Origin: Modestobacter lapidis
Lineage (GTDB): Bacteria > Actinomycetota > Actinomycetes > Mycobacteriales > Geodermatophilaceae
Assembly (NCBI GenBank): GCA_019779905.1
Contig: JABAKE010000020.1
Coordinates: 1-64,000, forward strand
Reading direction: 5' to 3'
Length of the DNA stretch: 64,000 bases
A program made the translations under genes and the position numbers. Below the pieces are notes generated by a model. That model made no database searches. It had not been told where the DNA came from and was given only the letters and a program-made list of their open reading frames with translations. The stretch's first letter is position 1; each line of letters starts with the position of its first letter. Below are positions 9,131 to 17,259 of this stretch, one piece after another.

Positions 9131-9149
9131 GAGGAGACGAGGGGCACAG

Positions 9150-10610
9150 ATGGCACTGCTCGAGGACGGCGCGTGGCGCGGCAAGGTGTGGACCGGGGCG
9201 TGGACCGACGGCAGCGGCGGCACCTACGCCGCGGTCGAGCCGGCAACGGGGGAGGAGCTCGGCGAGGTCGGCAACGCCACCCCGGCCGACGTGGAGAAGG
9301 CCGCCGCGCGGGCGGTGGACGCCCAGCGTTCCTGGGCCGCCCTCCCGTTCGAGCAGCGGGCCGCGGTGCTGCGCCGCGCCGGCGACCTGCTGACCGCGAA
9401 CTCCGCGGAGATCAAGACCTGGCTGGCCCGCGAGACCGGCGCCATCCAGCCCTTCGGCGACTTCCAGGTGCACACCAGCGCCCAGGAGTGCTACGAGGCC
9501 TCCGCGCTGCCCAGCCACCCCTACGGTGAGCTGCTCCGCAGCGGTGCGCCCCGGCTGTCCTTCGCCCGGCGGGTGCCGGTCGGCGTGGTCGGCGTCATCG
9601 CCCCCTTCAACGTGCCGACCATCCTGGCCATCCGGGCCATCGCCCCGGCGCTGGCGCTGGGCAACGCGGTCATCCTCAAGCCCGACCCGCGCACCGCGGT
9701 GTCCGGTGGTGCGATGTTCGCCCGCATCTTCGAGGAGGCCGGCGTGCCGGCCGGGGTGTTCCAGGTGCTGCCCGGCGGCGCCGACGTCGGCGAGGCGCTG
9801 GTGGTCGAGCCCGCCGTGCGGGTCATCGCCTTCACCGGTTCCACCAAGGCCGGGCGCGCCGTCGGCGCGCTGGCCGGCCAGCACCTCAAGCGGGCGCACC
9901 TCGAGCTCGGCGGCAACTCCGCGCTGATCGTGATGGACGACGTCGACGTCGCCGCCGCTGCCTCGGTCGGCGCCTACGGCACGTTCGCCCACCAGGGACA
10001 GATCTGCATGGCGACCAGCCGGCACCTGGTGCACTCCTCGATCGCCGAGGAGTACACCGCCGTGCTGACCGCCAAGGTGGAGAACCTGCCGGTCGGTGAC
10101 ACCTTCCGCGACCAGGTGGCGCTCGGCCCGATCATCGACGCCAACCAGCGCGACCGGGTGCACGGGCTGGTCACCTCCAGTGTCGAGCAGGGGGCCACGC
10201 TGCGCACCGGGGGCACCTACGAGGGGCTGTTCTACCGGCCGACCGTGCTCGGCGACGTGCCGGTCGACGCCCCGGCCTACCAGCAGGAGATCTTCGGCCC
10301 GGTCGCCCCGGTGACCCCGTTCTCCTCCCTCGAGGAGGTCGTCGGCCTGGCGTCCGGCACGGAGTACGGCCTGTCGCTGGGCATCCTGACCCGCGACGTC
10401 TACGCCGGCCTGGAGCTGGCCGAGAGGATCCCGGCCGGCCTGGTGCACATCAACGACCAGACGGTCAACGACGAGGCGGTCGCCCCCTTCGGTGGCGTCG
10501 GCGCCTCGGGCACCGGGTCCCGGCACGGTGGCGCGCAGGCGAACATCGAGGCGTTCACCGAGACCCAGTGGGTGACGCTGCGCGGCGACCTGCCGGCCTA
10601 CCCGTTCTGA
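9150..10610 (+). CDS. Aldehyde dehydrogenase, benzaldehyde/vanillin dehydrogenase-like
   Basis: A 486-residue NAD(P)-dependent aldehyde dehydrogenase. Landmarks are VIAPFNVPTILAIRAIAPAL near residue 150, the VILKPDPRTAVSG cofactor-binding Lys, FTGSTKAGR, the catalytic Glu in LELGGNSALIV and the catalytic Cys in HQGQICMATSR. The FNVP and GQICM variants resemble aromatic aldehyde dehydrogenases (XylC/vanillin dehydrogenase type), so an aromatic aldehyde is a plausible substrate. The ATG at 9150 follows a GAGGAGACGAGGGG ribosome site. Its last 28 codons plus stop are repeated at 15609-15695, on the far side of the neighbouring cassette, which suggests that this gene's 3' end was an insertion or recombination point. 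Confidence 0.9.
   Translation: MALLEDGAWRGKVWTGAWTDGSGGTYAAVEPATGEELGEVGNATPADVEKAAARAVDAQRSWAALPFEQRAAVLRRAGDLLTANSAEIKTWLARETGAIQPFGDFQVHTSAQECYEASALPSHPYGELLRSGAPRLSFARRVPVGVVGVIAPFNVPTILAIRAIAPALALGNAVILKPDPRTAVSGGAMFARIFEEAGVPAGVFQVLPGGADVGEALVVEPAVRVIAFTGSTKAGRAVGALAGQHLKRAHLELGGNSALIVMDDVDVAAAASVGAYGTFAHQGQICMATSRHLVHSSIAEEYTAVLTAKVENLPVGDTFRDQVALGPIIDANQRDRVHGLVTSSVEQGATLRTGGTYEGLFYRPTVLGDVPVDAPAYQQEIFGPVAPVTPFSSLEEVVGLASGTEYGLSLGILTRDVYAGLELAERIPAGLVHINDQTVNDEAVAPFGGVGASGTGSRHGGAQANIEAFTETQWVTLRGDLPAYPF
10524..10610 (+). repeat. Direct repeat copy A: ALDH 3' end
   Basis: The final 87 bases of the ALDH gene. By eye they match 15609-15695 at 83 of 87 positions; the differences are GGT/GGC, GCG/GCC, AAC/ACC and TAC/TAT. 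Both copies end in TGA and are followed within a few bases by a GC-rich hairpin. The two copies bracket the cassette at 10.7-15.5 kb. Confidence 0.85.
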
Positions 10611-10616
10611 CCCCCG

Positions 10617-10667
10617 GCACGACGACGGCCCGGTCCCCGCAACGCGGAGGCCGGGCCGGTGTCGTGC
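10617..10667 (+). terminator. Hairpin terminator after ALDH
   Basis: The outer arms GCACGAC (10617-10623) and GTCGTGC (10661-10667) pair perfectly; inside, CGGCCCGG pairs with CCGGGCCG and CCGC with GCGG around a short loop, with small internal mismatches. No U-tract follows, as is usual in actinobacteria. It lies 6 bases after the ALDH stop and may also serve the esterase gene ending at 10722 on the other strand. Confidence 0.7.
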
Positions 10668-10721
10668 GGCAGCTGGCGCACGACACCAGGAACGGCAGTG
10701 CCGCGCCCGGCGACTCTTCCC

Positions 10722-11609
10722 TCAGTCCGCCTCGGCGGTGTGCTCACCGCGGACGAGGAGCCTGTCGCGGAGGAAGCCGCTGACTGCGGCCAGACTCGCA
10801 GGCTCCTCGAAGGCGGCGTCCTCGTGGTTGGCCCCGTGCAGCAGCCACAGGGCCGTGTCGACGCCGTGCGTGCGAAGAGCGTGGAAGAGCCGCCGGCTGT
10901 GCTCCGCCGGGATGAGCCCGTCGCGGTCCCCGTGCATGAGCAGGAAGGGGGGTGCCCCCGGGTGGACGTGACTCACCGGACTGGCCGCGCGTGCCTCGTC
11001 GGGAACGTCCTCCGCCGCGTCGGCGCCCAGCAGCCGGGCCTCGAATGACGGCTGCACCGGGGGGCCGGTCACGAAGGGGGGAGGAGGTCCCTCGGGCACG
11101 TCATTCGCCATCTGCAGCAGGTCCGAGGGGGCGAACCAGCACACGGCGGCCTGCACGGAGGAGTTCCCGAGGTCGGCGTCCCGTCCGTCGGAGGTGAGGG
11201 CCAGCAGCGACGCGAGATGGCCGCCGGCCGACGCTCCCCAGACGCCCATCCGGCCCGCGTCGACGCCGTACTCGTGGCCGTGCGCTCGCAGCCATCTGAC
11301 CGCCGCCCGCGCGTCCTGGAGCGGAGCCGGGAAGGTGGCCTGCTCGCTGAGCCGGTACTGGACCGCGGCCACCGCGACCCCGTTGCCGGCCACCGGGACG
11401 AGGCGCTCGGCGGCCCGGTCGGCCCGCGACCCGCGCATCCAACCGCCTCCGTGCAGCCACACACAGAGGGGAGCCGGAGGGCCGTCGGGGACGTACAGGT
11501 CCAGCCGGAGGTCGTGCCCATCCGCGACGGAGTAGACGAGGTCCCGGCGCACGCGTGGACCATCCGCCCGCGCCTCCCCGCGCGCGGGGCGCTGCGTCGT
11601 GGTCACCAT
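10722..11609 (-). CDS. Alpha/beta hydrolase, esterase (BD-FAE/HSL-like)
   Basis: A 295-residue esterase. It has the oxyanion-hole HGGGWMRGS motif near residue 67, the nucleophile elbow GASAGGHLA, a downstream MHGDRDGLIP segment carrying the acid, and a GANHEDAAF segment carrying the catalytic His. This is the carboxylesterase/carbamoylesterase type of alpha/beta hydrolase that cleaves small esters. It is the last gene of a one-strand set also holding an SDR, a binding lipoprotein, an LLM monooxygenase and a MarR regulator. The ATG at 11609 was chosen for a family-typical length. A role in opening an ester or lactone made by the monooxygenase is inference. Confidence 0.85.
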   Translation of the reverse strand: MVTTTQRPARGEARADGPRVRRDLVYSVADGHDLRLDLYVPDGPPAPLCVWLHGGGWMRGSRADRAAERLVPVAGNGVAVAAVQYRLSEQATFPAPLQDARAAVRWLRAHGHEYGVDAGRMGVWGASAGGHLASLLALTSDGRDADLGNSSVQAAVCWFAPSDLLQMANDVPEGPPPPFVTGPPVQPSFEARLLGADAAEDVPDEARAASPVSHVHPGAPPFLLMHGDRDGLIPAEHSRRLFHALRTHGVDTALWLLHGANHEDAAFEEPASLAAVSGFLRDRLLVRGEHTAEAD

Positions 11610-11743
11610 GGGGGGATCCCCAAAGTGGCGTCCGCGACACCGGGTCCGGTCATGTCTGTCCTCACTGAGGTCACGGGCTCCTCGGGTGCCCTGGGTCGAA
11701 TCGGGAACGGGCCGCTCGCCGGGTGTGGCTCCCGGACGTGGCG

Positions 11744-12589
11744 TCAGCTGAAGGCGAGGCCGCCGTCCACGATCAGGGTCTGGCCGGTGATGAAGCCGCT
11801 CCCCCGTGAGCAGAGGAAGGAGACCGCAGGGCAGAGGTCGCTGGGTTCCATCCGTCGCGGTACCGCACGACGTCCCGCGGAGGCCGCGAGGTAGTCGTCG
11901 TCGTTCATGTCGCGCGTGGCCTCGGTCTCGACGAGCCCGGGAGCGATGGCGTTGACGGTGATGCCGTCCCGGCCGACCTCGCGCGCCACGCTGCGGGTCA
12001 GCGCGATGACCGCGCCCTTGGAGGCGGTGTAGTGCGCGAAGTAGGGCACACCCATGTGCACCGTGGACGAGGCGATGTTGACCATGCGGCCGCGGCCCTG
12101 CCGCTTCATGACAGGGTGCACGGCTCGCATCCCCAGCCAGACGCCACGCGTGTTCACCGCCATCACCCTGTCCCACTCAGCGACGGTGATGTCCGTGAAC
12201 GGCCGCTTCGACCCCAGGCCCTGGTAGATCGCTGCGTTATTGATCAGGGCGTCGATTCGTCCGTGGCGGTCCAGGGCCGCGCCCACCAGCTGGGCCCAGG
12301 ACGCCTCGTCGCTCACATCGGCGTGCACGTGCGTGACGTCCAGGCCGTCGGTCGTCCATCCCGCCCGGGCGACGTCCGCCGTGACGACGGCCGCGCCTGC
12401 TGCGGCGAGATGCCGGCTCACCTCGGCGCCGATCCCCTGGGCGCCACCGGTCACCACGACGACCGTTCCCGGTTCGACGTCGCTCGCCTGCCACTGGGGT
12501 CGCTCCACCTGTGCTCCTCCCGCCTCCGCCGGCCCGGTCCGGCGCTCGTGGCGGTCGTCCGGGCCGGCCGGCATCCCGACGGGGGTCAC
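11744..12589 (-). CDS. SDR family oxidoreductase
   Basis: A 281-residue short-chain dehydrogenase with TGGAQGIG near residue 48, an NNAAIY motif, catalytic Ser in NIASSTVHMG, YTASKGA as the YxxxK motif and GFITGQTLIVDGG at the C-terminus. The acidic DV after the second strand favours NAD(H). The GTG at 12589 overlaps the stop of the binding-protein gene by four bases, which argues for translational coupling. The first ~35 residues are polar and unlike the family, so a later start such as the ATG six codons in or a GTG near residue 28 is possible. Confidence 0.85.
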   Translation of the reverse strand: MTPVGMPAGPDDRHERRTGPAEAGGAQVERPQWQASDVEPGTVVVVTGGAQGIGAEVSRHLAAAGAAVVTADVARAGWTTDGLDVTHVHADVSDEASWAQLVGAALDRHGRIDALINNAAIYQGLGSKRPFTDITVAEWDRVMAVNTRGVWLGMRAVHPVMKRQGRGRMVNIASSTVHMGVPYFAHYTASKGAVIALTRSVAREVGRDGITVNAIAPGLVETEATRDMNDDDYLAASAGRRAVPRRMEPSDLCPAVSFLCSRGSGFITGQTLIVDGGLAFS

Positions 12590-13560
12590 TGCTCGGGCAG
12601 GAGCGCGTCCAGGTCGGCGGGGGACTCGAGGATCCCGTAGCGCGACCCGACCTCGGACATGTACTCCAGGGACGCCCGATCCAGTTCCCGTGGCCAGCCC
12701 GCCAGCGTGATCGCCTCGGCCAGTTCCGGGGTGAGCTCCGTGTAGCTCCCGAGGATGCGCCGCGCCTCGTCGGGGTTGTCGGTCGCGTAGGCGAAGGACT
12801 CCTGCAGGCCCTCGACGAAGGCTTCCACCAGCTCCGGGTCGGACTGCGCGAGTTCCGTCGTCGTGAAGTAGGCGCCGATGAGCAAGGGCTCGTCCTGTAC
12901 CTCGGCGAAGACGTTGGAGAGGCAGCGCGCTCCCTGCTGGAGCGCGATCGTCTTGAACGGTTCGACCGCCACGCCGGCGTCCACCTGTCGGTTCGCGATG
13001 ACCTGCGGCACGTCGGGATGCGCAATCTCCACGAACTGAATGCTCGATGAGTCGGCGCCCGCCCCATCCACGAGGTCGCGGATGACCGCCACGTTGATGT
13101 TGTTCAGCGTGTTGGTGCTGACCCGGGCTCCGGCCAGGTCAGTCACGGACTGCAGGGAACTGTCCGCGGGCACGATCACACAGGCGAAGTCTTCTGCAGG
13201 GTCGCCGGTCGATGCGTTCCCGGGGGCGACGACCTGGATCGGCAGCCCGGCCTCCTGCCCCACCAGTAGGGAAAGCGTGTTGCTGAACGCGAAATCCATC
13301 TGCCCGCTCACCACGGCAGGCACGAGTGCGGCGCCGCCCTGGCCGCTCACCAGCTCCAGCTCCAGCCCGCGATCAGAGAAGAAGCCCTGTTCGACGCCGA
13401 GGTACAGGGGGGCGACGTCGGCGATCGGGATGACACCGACGGTCACCTGGCGGGGCGCGTCGCTCGAGCCGGCGCCCGTGGTCCCGCCGTCGGCACCTCC
13501 GCCGCACGCTGTGAGCAACACCGAGCAGGACAACAGGACGGTCAGGCGCAGGCGGGACAT
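12586..13560 (-). CDS. Orphan ABC substrate-binding lipoprotein, NMT1/SsuA-like
   Basis: A 324-residue exported lipoprotein: MSRLRLTVLLSCSVLLTACG with lipobox LLTAC, then a Gly/Ser-rich linker and a type-II periplasmic-binding fold. VTVGVIPIADVAPLYLGVEQ, FFSDRGLELELVSG and LAGARVSTNTLNN are the usual NMT1/NitT/TauT landmarks. Relatives bind sulfonates, taurine, nitrate, pyrimidine precursors or aromatic acids. No permease or ATPase gene lies nearby, so it must either share a transporter encoded elsewhere or act as a ligand carrier. It sits between the LLM monooxygenase and the SDR in one transcription direction, so it likely supplies their substrate (inference). Confidence 0.87.
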   Translation of the reverse strand: MSRLRLTVLLSCSVLLTACGGGADGGTTGAGSSDAPRQVTVGVIPIADVAPLYLGVEQGFFSDRGLELELVSGQGGAALVPAVVSGQMDFAFSNTLSLLVGQEAGLPIQVVAPGNASTGDPAEDFACVIVPADSSLQSVTDLAGARVSTNTLNNINVAVIRDLVDGAGADSSSIQFVEIAHPDVPQVIANRQVDAGVAVEPFKTIALQQGARCLSNVFAEVQDEPLLIGAYFTTTELAQSDPELVEAFVEGLQESFAYATDNPDEARRILGSYTELTPELAEAITLAGWPRELDRASLEYMSEVGSRYGILESPADLDALLPEQ

Positions 13561-13638
13561 GGAGAGCCTCTCGACGTTGGGGGGATCGCATGGGCGGGTG
13601 TAGGGAAGCAGTGCTGGCCGGTCGCGCGGCCGAGGCCG

Positions 13639-13661
13639 CGACCGACCCGGTCGGTCGGTCG
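13639..13661 (-). terminator. Possible weak hairpin after LLM gene
   Basis: CGACCGACC (13639-13647) can pair with GGTCGGTCG (13653-13661). The right arm is part of a run of four GGTC units, so alternative registers exist. It lies just after the monooxygenase stop in the direction of transcription and may lower read-through into the binding-protein gene. Confidence 0.4.
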
Positions 13662-13665
13662 GTCG

Positions 13666-14811
13666 TCAGACGCTGGGGGGTGGACCGACGGCAGACGACG
13701 TGAGTCCGGCGCGGGGCGAGGTCGCCGACAGGACGGCGGGTACCACCTCGTCGCGGAACAGGCGCACGGAGGCGAGGACCGCCTCGACATCGAGTGAGCC
13801 CCAGGCGAAGGCGCCGGCGAGGTAGTTGATCTCGCCGACCGTCACGGCCTCGGTCACCTGGGCGGCGACGGTCTCCGGCGAGCCGACGAAGAGCTTGCGC
13901 TCGGCGACCAGTTGGTCGAAGTCCAGCGGGCCGGTGAACCGGTCGCTGCCGTGGAGCCGCCAGAGGTGGGTGAAGCTGGCGTAGTGGTCCTCGAACGCCG
14001 GCCGGGCGAGTGCGGTGGCCTCCTCGTCGGTCGCCGCCACGACCACGTGCCGGAGCAGGCCGAAGCGCGGCGTCCGCCCGGGCAGGCTGTAGCGGACGCT
14101 GCCACGAGCTGCCGACTCATGGAAGTGGGAGAAGAAGATCCGGCTCTGCTCGCGGATCACCTGGAGGGGTGGGGACACGAACCCGAACCCGAAGAGCACG
14201 TTGTACCCCTCGTCGCCCAGTCGCGGGATCGAGGCGGCGTTCGACGACGGGTACCACAGCGGGGGGTGGGGCCGCTGGTACACGGGCACGTGCAGCTCGA
14301 TCTCCTCGCCGGACGGGCCCTCGGCCCCCGGGCGCCGGAACCGTCCGGTCTCCAGGGCCTCGACGATGGCCGGGAACAGCGTCTCGAACTGTTCGGCGGT
14401 CTGTGGCGGGGTCAGCCCGTACATCGCCGCCTCGATGGGGGAGGAGCCCTTCCCCACGCCGACGTCGAGCCGGCCGTGGCTGAGTTGGTCGAGCATGCAG
14501 ATCTCCTGCACCAGCCGGAGCGGGTCGTACAGCGGCACGATGAAGGTCGTGGGAGCCAGCCGGATCCGCTCGGTCTCCCGCGCCGCAGCGGCGATGAACA
14601 CCGAGGGAGAAGGTGCCAGGCCCAGCGGCGTGCCGTGGTGCTCGGCGATGTGATAGGTGCTGAACCCGCCTCGGTCGGCCTCGGCCAGGATGCGGAGCCG
14701 GGCCTCGTAGACCTCGGCGGTCGACAGGCCCGGAGCGGCATCGATCCAGTCGAACAGGCCGAACTCGAGGTCGGGTGCGGGATCCTGCTCGGCCGGCTGT
14801 GCGCACATCAT
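13666..14811 (-). CDS. LLM class flavin-dependent oxidoreductase (luciferase-like monooxygenase)
   Basis: A 381-residue bacterial luciferase-family protein. It has FGLFDWID at the N-terminus, the YHIAEHHGTPLGLAPSP segment near residue 55, LAPTTFIVPLYDPLRLVQEI and LSHGRLDVGVGKG, which form the FMNH2-binding TIM-barrel face; the C-terminal FVGSPETVAAQVTE is also typical. Members use reduced FMN and O2 to oxidise alkanes, aldehydes, ketones or aromatics and need a partner flavin reductase, none of which is encoded nearby. It is the first structural gene of the cassette. Two adjacent ATG codons (14811 and 14808) are possible starts. Confidence 0.88.
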   Translation of the reverse strand: MMCAQPAEQDPAPDLEFGLFDWIDAAPGLSTAEVYEARLRILAEADRGGFSTYHIAEHHGTPLGLAPSPSVFIAAAARETERIRLAPTTFIVPLYDPLRLVQEICMLDQLSHGRLDVGVGKGSSPIEAAMYGLTPPQTAEQFETLFPAIVEALETGRFRRPGAEGPSGEEIELHVPVYQRPHPPLWYPSSNAASIPRLGDEGYNVLFGFGFVSPPLQVIREQSRIFFSHFHESAARGSVRYSLPGRTPRFGLLRHVVVAATDEEATALARPAFEDHYASFTHLWRLHGSDRFTGPLDFDQLVAERKLFVGSPETVAAQVTEAVTVGEINYLAGAFAWGSLDVEAVLASVRLFRDEVVPAVLSATSPRAGLTSSAVGPPPSV

Positions 14812-15005
14812 CGTTGTCCCTCTGGGTTCAGGGTCGGGTGGTTAGCTCGGTTCCGGCTGCTGGTGGGCGGCGGTCAGGCACCCGCCGGGCGGACCGGCGC
14901 GGCCGAGCGTGGAAGACGGGCCGGACACGGGCGTGGCTCTGGCGAGCACGGACGGTCAGGCCGCGTACGAGCGGTGTGCGGCATCACAGGGGTGTGACGT
15001 GCCTC

Positions 15006-15034
15006 ATTAAGCCGCAGGCAAGTTCGTACGTTAA
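15006..15034 (-). promoter_or_regulatory. Candidate promoter of the LLM cassette
   Basis: On the reverse strand TTAACG (15034-15029) and CTTAAT (15011-15006) are separated by 17 bases, a plausible -35/-10 pair. The surrounding ~60 bases are clearly AT-richer than the rest of the window. A CGTACG palindrome (15025-15030) and an AAGA-AA-TCTT inverted repeat (15033-15042) overlap or adjoin the -35 and could bind the MarR protein encoded next door. Confidence 0.45.
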
Positions 15035-15060
15035 GAAATCTTTCAGGCGAGCGCAAGGGC

Positions 15061-15513
15061 TCACTCCGCCGCGATGAACTCCTCGAGGAGCTGGAGGAAC
15101 ACCGTCGTCTTCTCCGGGGGGAGCCGGGCCTCGAAGGCCTGGCGGAGCTGCTCGACGCGGGGCTCGATCTCGGCGCGCAGGGCCAGGCCGGCGTCGGTGA
15201 GCCGGAGCTCGAAGCGGCGTCCGTCCTGGGTGGACCGCTCCATGGTCAGGTAGCCGGCCGCCTTCAACCTGTGGACGACGGCGTGCGTGCTCGCCGGGTC
15301 GAGGGCGATCAACCGGGCGATGCTTGCCTGGTCGAGCGGTTCGTGACGGGCGAGCGTCGACAGCACGGCGTACTGCACGGAGGACACCGAGCCCGCGACG
15401 TAGCGGGTCCACATCTCGGTGTGCACCTGGCTGGCCCGTCGGATCAGGTGGCCCGGGAGGTGGGCGAGGTGCGGTGCGACGTCCGGACAGGAGGTGTCTG
15501 CGCTCGTCGCCAC
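15061..15513 (-). CDS. MarR family transcriptional regulator
   Basis: A 150-residue winged-helix regulator. The helix-turn-helix region is LDQASIARLIALDPASTHAV with the following VVHRLKAAGYL recognition helix, then the wing STQDGRRFELRLTDAG. Helices at both ends form the dimer interface. MarR proteins typically bind a phenolic or aromatic ligand and release DNA. It is the first gene of the cassette and probably controls the LLM/binding-protein/SDR/esterase genes downstream and itself. The GTG at 15513 is only 6 bases after a TAGACT -10 element, which suggests a leaderless transcript. Confidence 0.88.
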   Translation of the reverse strand: MATSADTSCPDVAPHLAHLPGHLIRRASQVHTEMWTRYVAGSVSSVQYAVLSTLARHEPLDQASIARLIALDPASTHAVVHRLKAAGYLTMERSTQDGRRFELRLTDAGLALRAEIEPRVEQLRQAFEARLPPEKTTVFLQLLEEFIAAE

Positions 15514-15519
15514 GGGGCC

Positions 15520-15525
15520 AGTCTA
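15520..15525 (-). promoter_or_regulatory. -10 element for leaderless marR transcript
   Basis: TAGACT on the reverse strand ends 6 bases before the GTG start of the MarR gene, the spacing expected when transcription starts at the start codon itself. No convincing -35 was found. Confidence 0.4.
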
Positions 15526-15608
15526 TGGATTGGGGGGACTGTTGTCCGACTCGCGGAGGACGTCGAGGTGCGGGTTGTCCGCGAGGCGGCTCGGTCGTTG
15601 CCGTCACT

Positions 15609-15695
15609 CACGGCGGCGCGCAGGCCACCATCGAGGCGTTCACCGAGACCCAGTGGGTGACGCTGCGCGGCGACCTGCCGGCCTATCCGTTCTGA
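15609..15695 (+). pseudogene. Duplicated ALDH 3' fragment (direct repeat copy B)
   Basis: Reads HGGAQATIEAFTETQWVTLR then GDLPAYPF and a TGA stop, identical in protein to the end of the ALDH at 9150-10610 except Thr for Asn. By eye 83 of 87 bases match copy A. Similarity ends abruptly upstream of 15609, so there is no start codon or body of a dehydrogenase: it is a gene remnant. A perfect hairpin follows 12 bases later, mirroring the hairpin after the intact gene. It marks the right edge of the 10.7-15.5 kb cassette. Confidence 0.85.
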
Positions 15696-15707
15696 TCCCC
15701 GGCTGAC

Positions 15708-15754
15708 ACGGCACCGGCCCGGCCCCCGCGCTGCGGGGGCCGGGCCGGTGCCGT
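15708..15754. terminator. Perfect 22-bp hairpin, bidirectional terminator
   Basis: Arms 15708-15729 and 15733-15754 are perfectly complementary over 22 bases with a 3-base loop. It lies between the ALDH remnant (+) and the convergent NADH dehydrogenase gene, which ends at 15766, so it can stop transcription from both sides. It may be the original terminator of the ALDH gene before the cassette was inserted. Confidence 0.85.
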
Positions 15755-15765
15755 CCGTGCCGGGG

Positions 15766-17184
15766 TCAGGCGGACCTGCGTCCCGTCATGTCGACGCGGT
15801 CGCCGATCCGGCGTCGTCCGCCGGTCTTGGAGGCCTCGAAGTCGGGGCCGAGCTCCTCCAGCGCCAGCCGGCCGTAGACCTGCTGCTGGGTGGCGGCCCG
15901 CTCGGAGCGGCCGCGGCCCAGGAAGCTGACCATCCAGTGCAGCACCGTGGTGACCCGGCTGCGGAAGCCGACGATGTAGGCCAGGTGCACGACCAGCCAC
16001 ATCATCCAGGCGAGGAAGCCGCTGAGCTTCAGCTTGCCGACCTGGGCGACCGCGGAGAACCGCGAGATCGTCGCCATGCTGCCCTTGTCGTGGTAGTGGA
16101 ACTCCGGCGCCGTCGGCCGGCCGGCGAGCCGCGCCGTGATGGCGTCGGCGGCGAAGCGGCCGCCCTGGATGGCGACCTGCGCGACGCCGGGGAGCCGGTT
16201 CAGGCTGATCATGTCGCCGACGACGTGCACCTCGGGGTGGCCGGGCAGCGTCAGGTCGGACTGGACGGTGATCCGGCCGGCCCGGTCGACCGCGGCGCCG
16301 GACTGCTCACCCAGCTGCCTGCCCAGCGGGCTGGCCTGCACGCCGGCCGCCCAGATCTTGGTGGCGGCGCGGATGCGGCGCTCCTGCCCGTCGGCGTCCT
16401 TGACCACGATGCCCTCGGCGTCGACGTCGGTCACCATCGCGCCCAGCTGGACCTCGATGCCGATCTCGTTGAGCCGCGTGTGCGCCTTCTTGCCCAGGTC
16501 GCCGAAGGGCGGCAGCACCTGGTCAGCGGCGTCCAGCAGGATCACCCGGGCCGAGCTCGGGTCGATCCGGGTGAAGTCGCGGTGCAGGGTGCGGCGGGCC
16601 AGCTCGGCGATCTGGCCGGCCATCTCCACCCCGGTCGGGCCGGCGCCGACGACCACGAAGGTGAGCAGCCGGTCGATCTCGGCCGGGTCGGTGGCGAGCT
16701 CGGCCAGCTCGAACGCGCCGAAGATCCGCCCGCGCAGCTCCAGGGCGTCGTCGATGCTCTTCATGCCGGGTGCGTGCTCGGCGAAGTGGTCGTTGCCGAA
16801 GTAGGACTGGCCGGCGCCGGCGGCGACGATGAGCTCGTCGTAGGGATGCACGGCGGTGCGGCCCAGCACGGTCGAGGTGACGGTGCGGGCAGCGAGGTCG
16901 ATGTCGGTGACCTCGCCGAGCACCACCCGGGTGTTCTTCTGGGAGTTGAGGATCTCCCGGGTCGCCGGGGCGATCTCACCCTGGGAGAGGATCCCGGTGG
17001 CTACTTGGTAGAGCAGCGGCTGGAACAGGTGGTGGGTGGTCTTGGCGACCAGGGTGATGTCGACGGGCGCCTTGCGGAGGCGCTGGGCGGCGAACAGCCC
17101 ACCGAACCCCGACCCGACGATGACCACCCGGGGTCGCGTTGCGGTGGTCTGGCCGGTGGTCACGGTGCCTCCTGATGTCGTCAT
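15766..17184 (-). CDS. ndh: Type II NADH dehydrogenase (NDH-2)
   Basis: A 472-residue membrane-associated flavoprotein. VVIVGSGFGGLFAAQRLRK near residue 20 binds FAD; FVVVGAGPTGVEMAGQIAEL near residue 175 is the NADH-binding fold; VHVVGDM closes the FAD site, and AIQGGRFAADAI is the quinone-side segment usual in NDH-2. A hydrophobic GFLAWMMWLVVHLAYIVGF stretch near residues 390-410 should anchor it to the membrane. It passes electrons from NADH to menaquinone without pumping protons. The ATG at 17184 begins MTTSGGTV. Confidence 0.92.
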   Translation of the reverse strand: MTTSGGTVTTGQTTATRPRVVIVGSGFGGLFAAQRLRKAPVDITLVAKTTHHLFQPLLYQVATGILSQGEIAPATREILNSQKNTRVVLGEVTDIDLAARTVTSTVLGRTAVHPYDELIVAAGAGQSYFGNDHFAEHAPGMKSIDDALELRGRIFGAFELAELATDPAEIDRLLTFVVVGAGPTGVEMAGQIAELARRTLHRDFTRIDPSSARVILLDAADQVLPPFGDLGKKAHTRLNEIGIEVQLGAMVTDVDAEGIVVKDADGQERRIRAATKIWAAGVQASPLGRQLGEQSGAAVDRAGRITVQSDLTLPGHPEVHVVGDMISLNRLPGVAQVAIQGGRFAADAITARLAGRPTAPEFHYHDKGSMATISRFSAVAQVGKLKLSGFLAWMMWLVVHLAYIVGFRSRVTTVLHWMVSFLGRGRSERAATQQQVYGRLALEELGPDFEASKTGGRRRIGDRVDMTGRRSA

Positions 17185-17259
17185 GATGACTCATCCTCCC
17201 ACTTCGCTCCTGGTACCCGCGGCCGCCTTGGGGCGGCCGGCAGGTCTGCGAGCGCGCCG

